A DNA stretch of 64,000 nt, taken from NCBI GenBank assembly GCA_049324835.1, contig JBMOMT010000023.1, positions 51,689 to 115,688 on the forward strand, given 5' to 3'. A program made the translations under genes and the position numbers. Below, piece after piece: positions 25,298 to 33,178 of the stretch. Positions within the stretch are counted from its first letter, which is position 1; every line of letters begins with the position of its first letter. The DNA is from JBMOMT01 sp049324835 (GTDB taxonomy: Bacteria > Chloroflexota > Anaerolineae > CAYNKW01). The notes beneath the pieces were generated by a model. It was not told where the DNA came from, searched no databases, and worked only from the letters and a program-made list of their open reading frames with translations.

Positions 25298-25371
25298 ACG
25301 TTTTACGTTTTACGTTTTACGTTTGACGTTTGACGTTTGACGCTTGACGTTTGACGCACCACGTTTCACAG
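25293..25371 (+). repeat. tandem heptamer array between T-box terminator and pheS
   Basis: About eleven 7-bp units in tandem: GTTTTAC (four), GTTTGAC and variants (five), then GCACCAC and GTTTCAC. They begin within the T run of the T-box terminator and end 12 bp before the pheS start, next to the Shine-Dalgarno. Confidence 0.85.
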
Positions 25372-25383
25372 GAAGGAGCCACC

Positions 25384-26409
25384 ATGCTGGATCAACTCAA
25401 TACCCTGGAAAAAACGGCCCTCCAGGCTCTGGAGAAAACGCCCCATCTGGCCGCCCTCGACGCCTGGCACACCCAATACCTGGGCCGCAAAGGTGAGCTG
25501 ACCGAACTGCTGCGCGGCGTGGGCCAGCTTGCCAAAGAGGATCGCCCCGCCGCCGGACAACGGGCCAACGAGGTCAAAATCGCCCTGGAGGCAGCCTTTG
25601 AACTGCGTCAGGCCGATCTGAAACGGCAGGCCCGCGCCCAATCTCTGGCGGCAGAACAGGTCGATGTGACCCTGCCTGGCCGGCCGCCGTCGCTGGGCCG
25701 GCTGCACCTCAGCACCCAGACGCTGCGGCGCATCTATGCCATCTTTGCCGATATGGGCTTCCAGGTCTACCGCGCCCCCGACGTGGAAACCGATGAACTC
25801 AACTTTGAGCTGCTCAACATGCCGCCCCACCATCCGGCGCGCGACATGTGGGATACCTTTTACACCACCCGCGAGGGCGTGCTGCTGCGCACCCACACCT
25901 CGCCGGGCCAGATCCGCGCCATGCGCCAATATTGCCCGGCGCCCATCCGCGTCATCTTGCCCGGCATGTGCTACCGTTACGAGCAGGTCACCGCCCGCTC
26001 CGAGATGATGTTCCACCAGGTGGAAGGCCTGGCCGTGGGCCAACACATCACCCTGACCGACCTCAAAGGCGTCATGGCCGAGTTTGCCGGCCGCATGTTC
26101 GGCGCAGGGCGCAAGATGCGCTTCCGCAGCAGCCACTTTCCTTTCACCGAGCCGAGCGTCGAAGTGGACATGGACTGCATCCTGTGCGGCGGCCAGGGCT
26201 GCCGGGTGTGCAAAGGCACCGGCTGGCTCGAGATCGCCGGCGCGGGTATGGTGCATCCGACCGTGCTGCGCAACGGCGGCTACGACCCGGACGTCTACAG
26301 CGGTTTCGCCTTTGGCATGGGCGTCGAGCGGCCGGCCATGCTGGTGCACGGCATCGATGACATCCGTTACTTTTTCAGCAACGACCTGCGTTTCCTGGAG
26401 CAGTTCTGA
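25384..26409 (+). CDS. pheS: phenylalanine--tRNA ligase alpha subunit
   Basis: The catalytic class II subunit of the alpha2-beta2 PheRS. The ATG at 25384 follows GGAAGGAG and gives 341 residues, normal length. An N-terminal coiled-coil arm (residues 1-85) with YLGRKGELTELLRG binds tRNA. Class II motif 2 lies in the CYRYEQVTARSEMMFHQVEG stretch, and motif 3 is GFAFGMGVERPAML. A CILCGGQGCRVCKGTGW four-cysteine insert is present, as in some bacterial PheS. It forms an operon with pheT, 20 nt downstream, under the T-box. Confidence 0.96.
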   Translation: MLDQLNTLEKTALQALEKTPHLAALDAWHTQYLGRKGELTELLRGVGQLAKEDRPAAGQRANEVKIALEAAFELRQADLKRQARAQSLAAEQVDVTLPGRPPSLGRLHLSTQTLRRIYAIFADMGFQVYRAPDVETDELNFELLNMPPHHPARDMWDTFYTTREGVLLRTHTSPGQIRAMRQYCPAPIRVILPGMCYRYEQVTARSEMMFHQVEGLAVGQHITLTDLKGVMAEFAGRMFGAGRKMRFRSSHFPFTEPSVEVDMDCILCGGQGCRVCKGTGWLEIAGAGMVHPTVLRNGGYDPDVYSGFAFGMGVERPAMLVHGIDDIRYFFSNDLRFLEQF

Positions 26410-26429
26410 CTTTTCACCGGAGGAAAACC

Positions 26430-28931
26430 ATGCGCGTATCTCTGAGCTGGCTCAAAGACTATGTCGATATCACCCTGCCCGTGCCAGAACTGGCCGAACG
26501 GCTGACACTGGCCGGGTTGGAGGTAGGAGCGATCGAAATCATCGGCCTGCCGGGCGCCGAACTGCCCTGGGATCGGGAAAAGATCGTGCTCGGCGAAATC
26601 CGCGCCATCAGACCCCACCCCGACGCCAACCGGCTGGTGCTGGCCGTGGTGGACTATGGCGGCCCGGAGCACGAAACCGTCGTCACCGGCGCGCCCAACC
26701 TCTTTGCCTACCTGGGCCGGAGCGATCTGCGCCTCAAGGTCGCTTTTGCCAACGAGGGTGCGCAGCTCTACGACGGCCACGCCGAAGGCAAAAAACTGAT
26801 GACACTCAAACGCACCAAGATCCGCGGCGTGCCCTCGCGGGCCATGATCTGCTCCGAAAAAGAGCTCGACCTGGGCGACGACCACAGCGGCATCCTGCTC
26901 CTGCCCGCCGACGCCCCCGCCCCCGGCACGCCCCTGGCCGATTACCTGGGCGATGTGGTGCTGGATCTCGATCTCACCCCCAACCTGGCCCGCTGCTTCT
27001 CCATGCTCGGCGTGGCCCGCGAGGTGGCCGCCCTCACCGGCGCGCCACTCCGCCTGCCCGATACCACCATGCTCGCCGAGGGACAACCGGCCGCAGAACA
27101 GGTCAAAATCGTCATCGCAGACCCCGACCTGTGCCCCCGCTACTCGGCGACGATCGTGCGCGACGTGACCGTTGGCCCATCGCCCTTTTGGATGCAGCGG
27201 CGGCTGACGCTGGCCGGCATGCGGCCCATCAGCAACATCGTGGACATTACCAACTATGTCATGCTGGAGCTGGGCCAGCCGCTCCACGCCTTCGATTACG
27301 ACCTGCTGCTGGCGCGCGCCCGCCGCACCGGCCACGACGTGCCGGTCATCATCATGCGCCGCGCCCGGCCCGGTGAACACATGGCCACCCTCGACGGCGC
27401 CGACCGCGCCCTCACCCCCGACATGCTCATGATCACCGACACCGCCGGGCCGATCGCCGTCGGCGGTATCATGGGCGGCCTGGAAACCGAGATCCACAAC
27501 AGCACACGAGCCATCCTGCTCGAATCGGCCAATTTCGATTTCATCAACAACCGCCGCACCGCCCAGACGCTCAAAATCCCCAGCGAGGCGACGGCCCGCT
27601 TTGGGCGAGGTGTACCTGCCTCCGGCGCCGTGTCGGCGGCCCAACGCGCCAGCGAGCTGATGCGCGCCCTGGCCGGCGGCGTCATTGCCCAGGGCGTGGC
27701 CGACGAGTACCCGCTGAAACAGCCGGTCGTGACCGTCGATCTGCCGCTGGCCGAGGTGGTGCGCATCCTGGGCATCGAAATTCCCAAAGACGACATCGTG
27801 CGTATCCTGAAATCACTCGAATTCGACTGCGAGGGAACCACGGAACACGCCATACGTGTTACCGCGCCGCAGCACCGCCTCGACGTGACCCTGCCGGCGG
27901 ATCTCATCGAAGAGATCGCCCGCGTCTACGGCTACGACCGCATCCCCACCACCCTGCTGTCCGACGAGCTGCCGCCCCAGCGTAGCAACGTCGAGCTGAA
28001 AATCGAAGAGCAGGTGCGCGATATTCTGGCCGGCGCGGGGCTGCAAGAAGTCATCACCTACTCGCTGGGCAACCTGGCCGCCTACGGACGGCTGACCCCC
28101 GATGGGCCGCAGCCCGACCCGGCGGATTACATCCGCCTGGCCAACCCACTCACCCCAGAGCGCGAGTTCATGCGCCGCACGCTGATGAGCCATCTGCTGG
28201 AAACCGTGCGCGATAACCTGCGCTTCCGCGAGCGCGTGGCCATCTTTGAGGTGGGGCGCGTCTACTGGCCGCAGGCGGGCGAAACCCTGCCCGAAGAGCC
28301 GCGCCACCTGGGCCTGGCCCTCACCGGCCCGCGAGCACCCGAATCGTGGCTGGACGGCCAGGCCGAGCCGCTCGACTTTTTCGACCTGAAAGGCATCGTC
28401 GAGGCGCTGCTGGCCCGCCTGAACCTGGCCGATGCGGCCTTCAGCCCGGCGCAGCAGCCCACCTTCCACCCGGGCCGCTCGGCCACGCTCTCCATAGGTG
28501 GTGTAGAGGTCGGCGTGCTGGGTGAGGTACACCCCGACGTGGGTGAGGCTTACGAGCTCGGTGATCGCCGCGTCTGCCTGGCCGAGTTCAACCTGGAAAA
28601 GCTGCTGGTCACCGCTGGCGAACCGGCGCGCATGGCGTCCATCTCACCCTACCCGGCGGTGTACGAAGACCTGGCCCTGGTGGTGGACCAAGACCGACCT
28701 GCCGCCGAGGTGCAGCAGGCCATCGCCGAGGCGGGTGGCAAACTGCTGCGGGATGTGCGGCTGTTCGACGTTTACCGCGGCGATCAGCTCCCACCGGGCA
28801 AAAAGTCGCTGGCCTTCAGCCTCACCTACCAGGCGCTGGACCGCAGCCTGACGAGCGATCAGGTGGCCAAAGAGCGAGAGCGTATGGTCAAACGGTTGGA
28901 GCGCCAGATCGGCGCCCGGCTGCGGGAATGA
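26430..28931 (+). CDS. pheT: phenylalanine--tRNA ligase beta subunit
   Basis: An 833-residue tRNA-binding and editing subunit of PheRS. It has the N-terminal B1 region (MRVSLSWLKDYVDI), an EMAP-like tRNA-binding domain around residues 45-150, the B3/B4 editing region (RPISNIVDITNYVMLELGQPLHAFD and GGIMGG), the B5 domain and the C-terminal anticodon-binding ferredoxin fold (ISPYPAVYEDLALVVD, YQALDRSLTSD). The start follows GGAGGAAAACC. All domains are present at normal length. A terminator lies 25 nt after the stop. Confidence 0.96.
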   Translation: MRVSLSWLKDYVDITLPVPELAERLTLAGLEVGAIEIIGLPGAELPWDREKIVLGEIRAIRPHPDANRLVLAVVDYGGPEHETVVTGAPNLFAYLGRSDLRLKVAFANEGAQLYDGHAEGKKLMTLKRTKIRGVPSRAMICSEKELDLGDDHSGILLLPADAPAPGTPLADYLGDVVLDLDLTPNLARCFSMLGVAREVAALTGAPLRLPDTTMLAEGQPAAEQVKIVIADPDLCPRYSATIVRDVTVGPSPFWMQRRLTLAGMRPISNIVDITNYVMLELGQPLHAFDYDLLLARARRTGHDVPVIIMRRARPGEHMATLDGADRALTPDMLMITDTAGPIAVGGIMGGLETEIHNSTRAILLESANFDFINNRRTAQTLKIPSEATARFGRGVPASGAVSAAQRASELMRALAGGVIAQGVADEYPLKQPVVTVDLPLAEVVRILGIEIPKDDIVRILKSLEFDCEGTTEHAIRVTAPQHRLDVTLPADLIEEIARVYGYDRIPTTLLSDELPPQRSNVELKIEEQVRDILAGAGLQEVITYSLGNLAAYGRLTPDGPQPDPADYIRLANPLTPEREFMRRTLMSHLLETVRDNLRFRERVAIFEVGRVYWPQAGETLPEEPRHLGLALTGPRAPESWLDGQAEPLDFFDLKGIVEALLARLNLADAAFSPAQQPTFHPGRSATLSIGGVEVGVLGEVHPDVGEAYELGDRRVCLAEFNLEKLLVTAGEPARMASISPYPAVYEDLALVVDQDRPAAEVQQAIAEAGGKLLRDVRLFDVYRGDQLPPGKKSLAFSLTYQALDRSLTSDQVAKERERMVKRLERQIGARLRE

Positions 28932-28956
28932 GATAATCCGTTGGCAGTCTGATCTC

Positions 28957-28995
28957 AGACCCCCAAGGTTTTGGGAAGCCTGGGGGTCTTTTTTC
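28957..28995 (+). terminator. terminator of pheST
   Basis: AGACCCCCA (28957-28965) pairs with TGGGGGTCT (28981-28989), followed by a TTTTTTC run. Confidence 0.85.
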
Positions 28996-29074
28996 TTTGG
29001 TCGATACTGCTCAGCCTGCCCTCCCGCAGGCTAAACAAGAGCCTGCGGGAGGGTGAGCAGTTACCCTTGGTCTA
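28995..29074. mobile_element. MITE-like element, family A copy 2
   Basis: A 59-bp element (29005-29063) TACTGCTCAGCC...GGGTGAGCAGTTA, nearly a perfect inverted repeat, with the same ends as the element at 133-252 but without its central segment. Flanking direct repeats are imperfect: CTTTGGTCGA (28995-29004) and CCTTGGTCTA (29065-29074), 8 of 10 positions the same. It lies directly behind the pheT terminator. Confidence 0.6.
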
Positions 29075-29195
29075 TGCCAGAGGAAAGCGACTCTGCGCCG
29101 AGTTCTTGATCAGTGTCGCCAAAGAAAGGCTGTTCTCTGCGGCTCAACGACTGGCTCAGCGGTCTCTGCGTCTCTGCGGTGTGCAGTTACCTGAT

Positions 29196-29224
29196 TTGAC
29201 AGAAAAAGGCTTTCGTAGGATAAT
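29196..29224 (+). promoter_or_regulatory. strong promoter of a candidate small RNA
   Basis: TTGACA (29196-29201), 17-bp spacer, GATAAT (29219-29224). No protein gene of normal size follows on this strand before the terminator at 29329. Confidence 0.65.
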
Positions 29225-29258
29225 TGGCTTGCTATCATTTAAATAGGAGGTGATGCTC

Positions 29259-29315
29259 ATGGAACATGGCAGTAGTACCACTTGCGCCGTAGCATCACCT
29301 CCGGTTATCCGGTAG
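29259..29315 (+). CDS. possible 18-residue leader peptide
   Basis: ATG at 29259 follows AGGAGGTGAT with ideal spacing and reads MEHGSSTTCAVASPPVIR before TAG. It ends inside the second helix of the candidate RNA. Translation would melt both helices, so it may be a regulatory peptide, or the ORF may be accidental. No homologue is known to me. Confidence 0.35.
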   Translation: MEHGSSTTCAVASPPVIR

Positions 29316-29328
29316 CTACGGCGCGCAC

Positions 29329-29368
29329 AACAAAGGGCCTTTCCTGGAATCAGGAAGGCCCTTTGTTT
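29329..29368. terminator. strong terminator, probably bidirectional
   Basis: AACAAAGGGCCTT(T)CCTG pairs with CAGGAAGGCCCTTTGTTT, with one bulged T, followed by ATCTTTTT on the plus strand. It ends the candidate RNA and may also stop the minus-strand zinc-ribbon transcript. Confidence 0.85.
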
Positions 29369-29412
29369 ATCTTTTTGATTGGCGCGCTCAGTCTGGGCTG
29401 CCAGAGCAAGTG

Positions 29413-29595
29413 TCAGCTACGTTTCAGACCCTTGACCCTTCCGCCCGTCACTTCATAGTTGTTCCACATGGCGCACTGTTTGCATACCATCTCAACAGGC
29501 TGTTCTTCGGCCTTGTAGGGAGAACCGGGCCAGTTTTCGAAGGTGCCCGTCTTGCCGCATTTGGGACACTTGAACTCCAACACTTTTACTGTCAT
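29413..29595 (-). CDS. small zinc-ribbon protein
   Basis: A 60-residue protein with CPKC (residues 10-13) and CKQC near residues 38-41, a four-cysteine zinc ribbon. TVKVLEFKCPKCGKTGTFENW resembles generic zinc-ribbon domains. The ATG at 29595 has GAGGAGGGAA upstream, a very strong Shine-Dalgarno, so it is likely to be a real gene. No other domain is present. The role is unknown; a protein- or RNA-binding adaptor is possible. It lies just downstream of tRNA-Gln on the same strand. Confidence 0.75.
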   Translation of the reverse strand: MTVKVLEFKCPKCGKTGTFENWPGSPYKAEEQPVEMVCKQCAMWNNYEVTGGRVKGLKRS

Positions 29596-29671
29596 GCTTT
29601 CCCTCCTCTACCAGCACCTTTGCTTGGCTATCGGACCGCCGCATTCTCAGCGCACACGGTGGTTGTCAGAA

Positions 29672-29742
29672 CTGGGGGACGTGGATTTGAACCACGACTG
29701 AGTGATTCAGAGTCACCTGTTCTGCCGTTAAACTATCCCCCA
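29672..29742 (-). tRNA. tRNA-Gln (CTG anticodon)
   Basis: Acceptor stem TGGGGGA/TCCCCCA, anticodon stem GGTGA/TCACT with loop CTCTGAA (anticodon CTG), T stem CGTGG/CCACG with loop TTCAAAT, discriminator G. 71 nt; CCA not encoded. Confidence 0.92.
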
Positions 29743-29784
29743 ATGTGAGCACAGGCGATTTCTTGACCCTGACTCGCGGCGGGT

Positions 29785-29813
29785 ATTATACCACCAAAGC
29801 CCCAGTTGCGCAA
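29785..29813 (-). promoter_or_regulatory. promoter of tRNA-Gln
   Basis: On the minus strand: TTGCGC (29813-29808), 17-bp spacer, TATAAT (29790-29785), about 43 bp before the tRNA. Confidence 0.65.
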
Positions 29814-29821
29814 CCACTTAT

Positions 29822-29850
29822 TTGACACTCCAGCCAACTTGTGATACATT
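29822..29850 (+). promoter_or_regulatory. promoter of the toroid-protein/RNase D genes
   Basis: TTGACA (29822-29827), 17-bp spacer, TACATT (29845-29850), 19 bp before the GTG start at 29870. Confidence 0.6.
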
Positions 29851-29869
29851 CAGGTCCGGAGGTAACACC

Positions 29870-30853
29870 GTGACCCAACCAACCTGGATCGACACCCTGC
29901 ACCCCAACCCCATCCCCTGGCTGCTGGAGCCGGAGAATCCCTGCGTCCGGTATCTGACACTGACGCAACTGCTGGATCGCCCCGCTCAAGATCAAGATGT
30001 GAGCGCCGCACAGCAGGCCATGTTGACCTATGACCCGGTGCAGCGTATCCTGGACGCCCAATGGCCCCAGGGATACTGGCTGCATCCCGGTGTGGGCTAC
30101 AGCCCCAAGTACAAAGCCACCGTCTGGCAGATCATCTTTTTGGCGGCCATGGGCCTGCCCCGCTGTGAGCCGCTGGAGCGGGCCGTGGCCTACGTTCTGG
30201 CACACAGCCGCCTGTCCGATGGCCGCTTTTCAGCCGGCCAGGATGAACAGGGGGCTGTTCTGTGTCTCAACGGCAACCTTTTGCGGGCGCTGATCGCTTT
30301 GGGTTACGCCGATGACCCTGCCGTACTCGAAACCCGCCAGGCCATGACGGCTCAGATCGCCGGCGAGGGCTTGCGCTGCCGCTACAATTCACCTGCAGGC
30401 AACCGCCCCGTCCGCATGGTCGATGGCCTGCCCTGCGCCTGGGGTGGCATCAAGGCCCTGGGCGCGTTGGTCGCGCTGCCGCCCAACCGGCGCACGGCCG
30501 CAGAAGCGCAGGCCGTGCAGCAGATCCGCCACTTTTTGCTGGCCCACAACCTGGCCTCAGGCGATTACCCCACGGCCACCGCAACCAGTCCACTGTGGCG
30601 GAAACCCGGCTTTCCCCTGGGCTACAGCGCCGACGTGCTGGAGGCGCTGACAGTGCTGTTGTTGGCGGGCGCTTCGGCGGATCATCCGGCCATACAGGCT
30701 ACACTCTCGCTGCTGGCGGCCAAACGAGACGCCCACGGTCGTTGGCCGCTGGCACACACACCCGGTAACGGCTGGGCATCGTTTGGCCCGTTACACGAAC
30801 CCAACAAATGGGTCACCTGGCGCGCCCTGCTCGTTTTTAAACTGTCGACATGA
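29870..30853 (+). CDS. prenyltransferase/squalene-oxidase-like alpha-alpha toroid protein
   Basis: A 327-residue soluble protein with several helix pairs like those of terpenoid-cyclase/prenyltransferase toroids, for example GYWLHPGVGYSPKYKATVWQ, LSDGRFSAG, and DAHGRWPLAHTPGNGWASFG (QW-like). The acidic DxDD motif of true cyclases is not seen, so enzymatic activity is doubtful. GTG at 29870 follows GGAGGT; an in-frame ATG at 29822 falls inside the promoter. Its stop overlaps the start of the RNase D gene (ATGA), which implies coupled translation. Function unknown. Confidence 0.72.
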   Translation: MTQPTWIDTLHPNPIPWLLEPENPCVRYLTLTQLLDRPAQDQDVSAAQQAMLTYDPVQRILDAQWPQGYWLHPGVGYSPKYKATVWQIIFLAAMGLPRCEPLERAVAYVLAHSRLSDGRFSAGQDEQGAVLCLNGNLLRALIALGYADDPAVLETRQAMTAQIAGEGLRCRYNSPAGNRPVRMVDGLPCAWGGIKALGALVALPPNRRTAAEAQAVQQIRHFLLAHNLASGDYPTATATSPLWRKPGFPLGYSADVLEALTVLLLAGASADHPAIQATLSLLAAKRDAHGRWPLAHTPGNGWASFGPLHEPNKWVTWRALLVFKLST

Positions 30854-32013
30854 GCCCTACATGGTCTATCCCCCCTCATCGTAACCCCGATTCAGCGCCC
30901 GTCTGGATCGATTCGCCCCAGGCCCTGGCAGACCTGGCCCGGCGGCTGTGTTACGAGCCGGTCATCGCCATGGACACCGAGTCGAACAGCCTGCACGCCT
31001 ATTCCGAAAAGGTCTGCCTCATCCAGTTCTCCGTGCCCGGCGCCGATTACCTGGTCGATCCACTGGCCTTGCCCGACCTCAGCCCGCTGGCCACTATCCT
31101 GGCCGACCCCACACGGGAAAAGGTTTTCCACGCCGCCGAATACGACGTGATGGTGCTCAAGCGGGATTATCAGTTCGAATTCGCCCACCTGTTCGACACC
31201 ATGATTGCCAGTCGGCTGTTAGGCTGGCCGCGTTGTGGGCTGGGCAACATCCTGGACGAGCGTTTTGGTGTGCTCCAGGACAAACGCATGCAGCGCCGCG
31301 ACTGGGCGCAGCGCCCGCTCTCCGCCGATGAAATGGAATACGCCCGCCTGGACACTCATTTCTTGCTGCCCCTGCGCCAGATATTGCTGACCGACCTCGA
31401 ACAAGCCGGCCTGCTGGCCGAAGCCAGAGAGATGTTCCAGGAGGTGACGACAGCCGTGTGGCAGGGCGGAGATTTTGACCCCGATGGCTTTTGGCGCATC
31501 CGCGGCGCGCGCGAGCTGGACCCGACAGGGCTGGCCGTGCTGCGCGCCCTCTATTTCTTTCGCGACCGCGAGGCGCGCCGCCGCGACCGTCCTCCCTTCA
31601 AGGTCATCGCCGATGCCACGTTGCTGCAGCTGGCCATGGACCGGCCCAAGAACTGGCGAGAAATGGAAAACATCCGCGGCATGACCCCTTACCTGCTGCG
31701 GCGCTACGGCAAATGTCTCCACCAAGTCATCGACACCGGCAGCCGCGACGATCCGCCGTCACCGCCGCAGAACCACCATCACTGGCCGGAACGCCCGGTC
31801 ATCGAACGCTACGAGCGGCTGCGGGCGTGGCGTAATGCCCACGCCGCCCGGCACGGTGTGGAGCCAGACGTCATTGTTTCCAACGCAGTGTTGATGGCCC
31901 TGGCGCGCCACCGGCCTCAAAAGCTGCAAGAGATCCAGGAACTGGGCCTGATGGGCCCGGTCAAGTGCGCCAAATATGGGGGTGCATTACTCAAAGTGAT
32001 GTGGCAGGGTTAA
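30850..32013 (+). CDS. rnd: ribonuclease D-like 3'-5' exonuclease with HRDC domains
   Basis: A 387-residue protein. The DEDD-family exonuclease domain (about residues 15-200) has MDTES (Exo I), FHAAEYD (Exo II) and YARLD (Exo III, YxxxD). An HRDC domain follows around residues 215-290, and a second near the C-terminus (RLRAWRNAHAARHGVEPDVIVSN). RNase D trims tRNA precursors and other RNA 3' ends. It overlaps the preceding gene by 4 nt. Confidence 0.9.
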   Translation: MSPTWSIPPHRNPDSAPVWIDSPQALADLARRLCYEPVIAMDTESNSLHAYSEKVCLIQFSVPGADYLVDPLALPDLSPLATILADPTREKVFHAAEYDVMVLKRDYQFEFAHLFDTMIASRLLGWPRCGLGNILDERFGVLQDKRMQRRDWAQRPLSADEMEYARLDTHFLLPLRQILLTDLEQAGLLAEAREMFQEVTTAVWQGGDFDPDGFWRIRGARELDPTGLAVLRALYFFRDREARRRDRPPFKVIADATLLQLAMDRPKNWREMENIRGMTPYLLRRYGKCLHQVIDTGSRDDPPSPPQNHHHWPERPVIERYERLRAWRNAHAARHGVEPDVIVSNAVLMALARHRPQKLQEIQELGLMGPVKCAKYGGALLKVMWQG

Positions 32014-32032
32014 CATCTCGAGGAGGATAACC

Positions 32033-33124
32033 GTGAAAACCAAAATCGCCCTCACTCTGATCGTCACAACTCTGATGGTCTCGACCGGCTGTCGCTCGAG
32101 GCCAGAACGAGGCCAGCCGGCCCCCACAGACACAGCCAACGTGGCTGCTACTGTCCAGGCTGCCGTGGCCGCCACCCAAACCGCCCAAACCGATCAACAG
32201 GTCACGGTCGAGGCTGCCGTGGCGGCCACCCAGACGGCGTCGACGGCGCAGGCGGCCCCCACACCCACGGTCGAGGTGCAACCGACGGCCACCCTCGCCG
32301 CGCCGACACCGACGCCCGATGCGGAGACCTACCTCACGCTGACCGAGGAAGAGCTGGCTGTGCTCATCGACCAGGCAGTGGCCCAAGCCGTCGCCGCCTC
32401 GGAGGAAGCGGCTGCCGTGGCAGACGATTCTGCCGCCGATGGCCTGCTCACCGAGGAAGAGTGGCAAGAGATCCAGCAAGCCGTGGCCCTGGCCGAGGAA
32501 GCGCTGGCCCTGGCCGAGGAATTGGTCTGGGTCTACACCGACCTGTACGGCGAACTGGCCGGTGAAGCCCTGGTCGTCCTGCAAGAGGTGGAGCCGGTCC
32601 TGGCGGAAATGGTCGAGTTGCTGGCCGCGCTCACCGCCATCCTGGAAGAGGTGGAGCAGGCGCTCGCGCAGGGGGTTCCCATCTCGGAGGAGACCATCAG
32701 CCAGCTATTGACCCTGGTCGAGACGTTCGGAGTCAACGCCGAAATGCTCCAGGCCCTCGCCGAGGGCTGGCTGCAGACGCTCCAGGCCGAGCTGGCGGCG
32801 CGGGCCGAGGCGGCGCTGGGTGTGCTGCCCACTCAGATTCCCGTCGACCGTCTGGAGGCTATCAGAAGCACCTACGGTTACATCGAAACAGTGCGCGGCG
32901 CTCTGGGCGACAACAAGGTCTCTCAGGAAGAACTGGCAGCCATCGCCCAGGCCGGCGCCAACGCCGTGGCCGGTTTGCAGGCCCACGGCGGCGCGCAACT
33001 CCAGGACCTGGCCAACACACTCGACGACATCACCGCCAGGATCGCGCAGGGCCAACTGCCCGATATTCAGGCTCTGGTGGCCGGGCTCGAAACGGCCCTG
33101 CCGCCGCTGCCGTCTCGACCCTGA
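32033..33124 (+). CDS. secreted or lipid-anchored helical protein, unknown function
   Basis: A 363-residue protein from the GTG at 32033, with AGGAGG upstream. The N-terminus (KTKIALTLIVTTLMVSTGC) looks like a lipoprotein signal peptide with Cys20 as the lipidation site, though the lipobox is not ideal. Next come two near-copies of AAVAATQTA, a PTPT-like linker to about residue 100, and a long acidic, Glu/Ala/Leu-rich helical region, probably coiled coil. No enzyme motif is recognisable. It may be a surface spacer or adhesin-like protein. Confidence 0.68.
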   Translation: MKTKIALTLIVTTLMVSTGCRSRPERGQPAPTDTANVAATVQAAVAATQTAQTDQQVTVEAAVAATQTASTAQAAPTPTVEVQPTATLAAPTPTPDAETYLTLTEEELAVLIDQAVAQAVAASEEAAAVADDSAADGLLTEEEWQEIQQAVALAEEALALAEELVWVYTDLYGELAGEALVVLQEVEPVLAEMVELLAALTAILEEVEQALAQGVPISEETISQLLTLVETFGVNAEMLQALAEGWLQTLQAELAARAEAALGVLPTQIPVDRLEAIRSTYGYIETVRGALGDNKVSQEELAAIAQAGANAVAGLQAHGGAQLQDLANTLDDITARIAQGQLPDIQALVAGLETALPPLPSRP

Positions 33125-33178
33125 GAGCCAGTGGGTCGCACCCATATTTGAGCTGTTACCCCAAACGAGGAGGTTCTG

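Larger units (their letters stand above)
29231..29375 (+). ncRNA. candidate structured small RNA / leader with SD and anti-SD pairing
   Basis: A short transcription unit with a promoter at 29196-29224 and a terminator at 29329-29368. Inside it, GGAGGTGATGCT (29246-29257) is perfectly complementary to AGCATCACCTCC (29291-29302). A second pair, GCGCCGTAGC (29284-29293) with GCTACGGCGC (29315-29324), overlaps the first by three bases, so the two helices compete. The first helix would hide a perfect Shine-Dalgarno in front of an 18-codon ORF (29259-29315). ATCACCTCC equals the 16S rRNA anti-SD tail sequence. I know of no RNA family that this matches; function unknown. Confidence 0.6.

Noticed and set aside
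23896..25371. Heptamer arrays as a CRISPR array
   Set aside because: Units are 7 bp in direct tandem without spacers, and no cas genes are present.
28971..29246. A 91-codon plus-strand open frame
   Set aside because: It runs through the pheST terminator, the family A element and the promoter of the candidate RNA, and has no Shine-Dalgarno.
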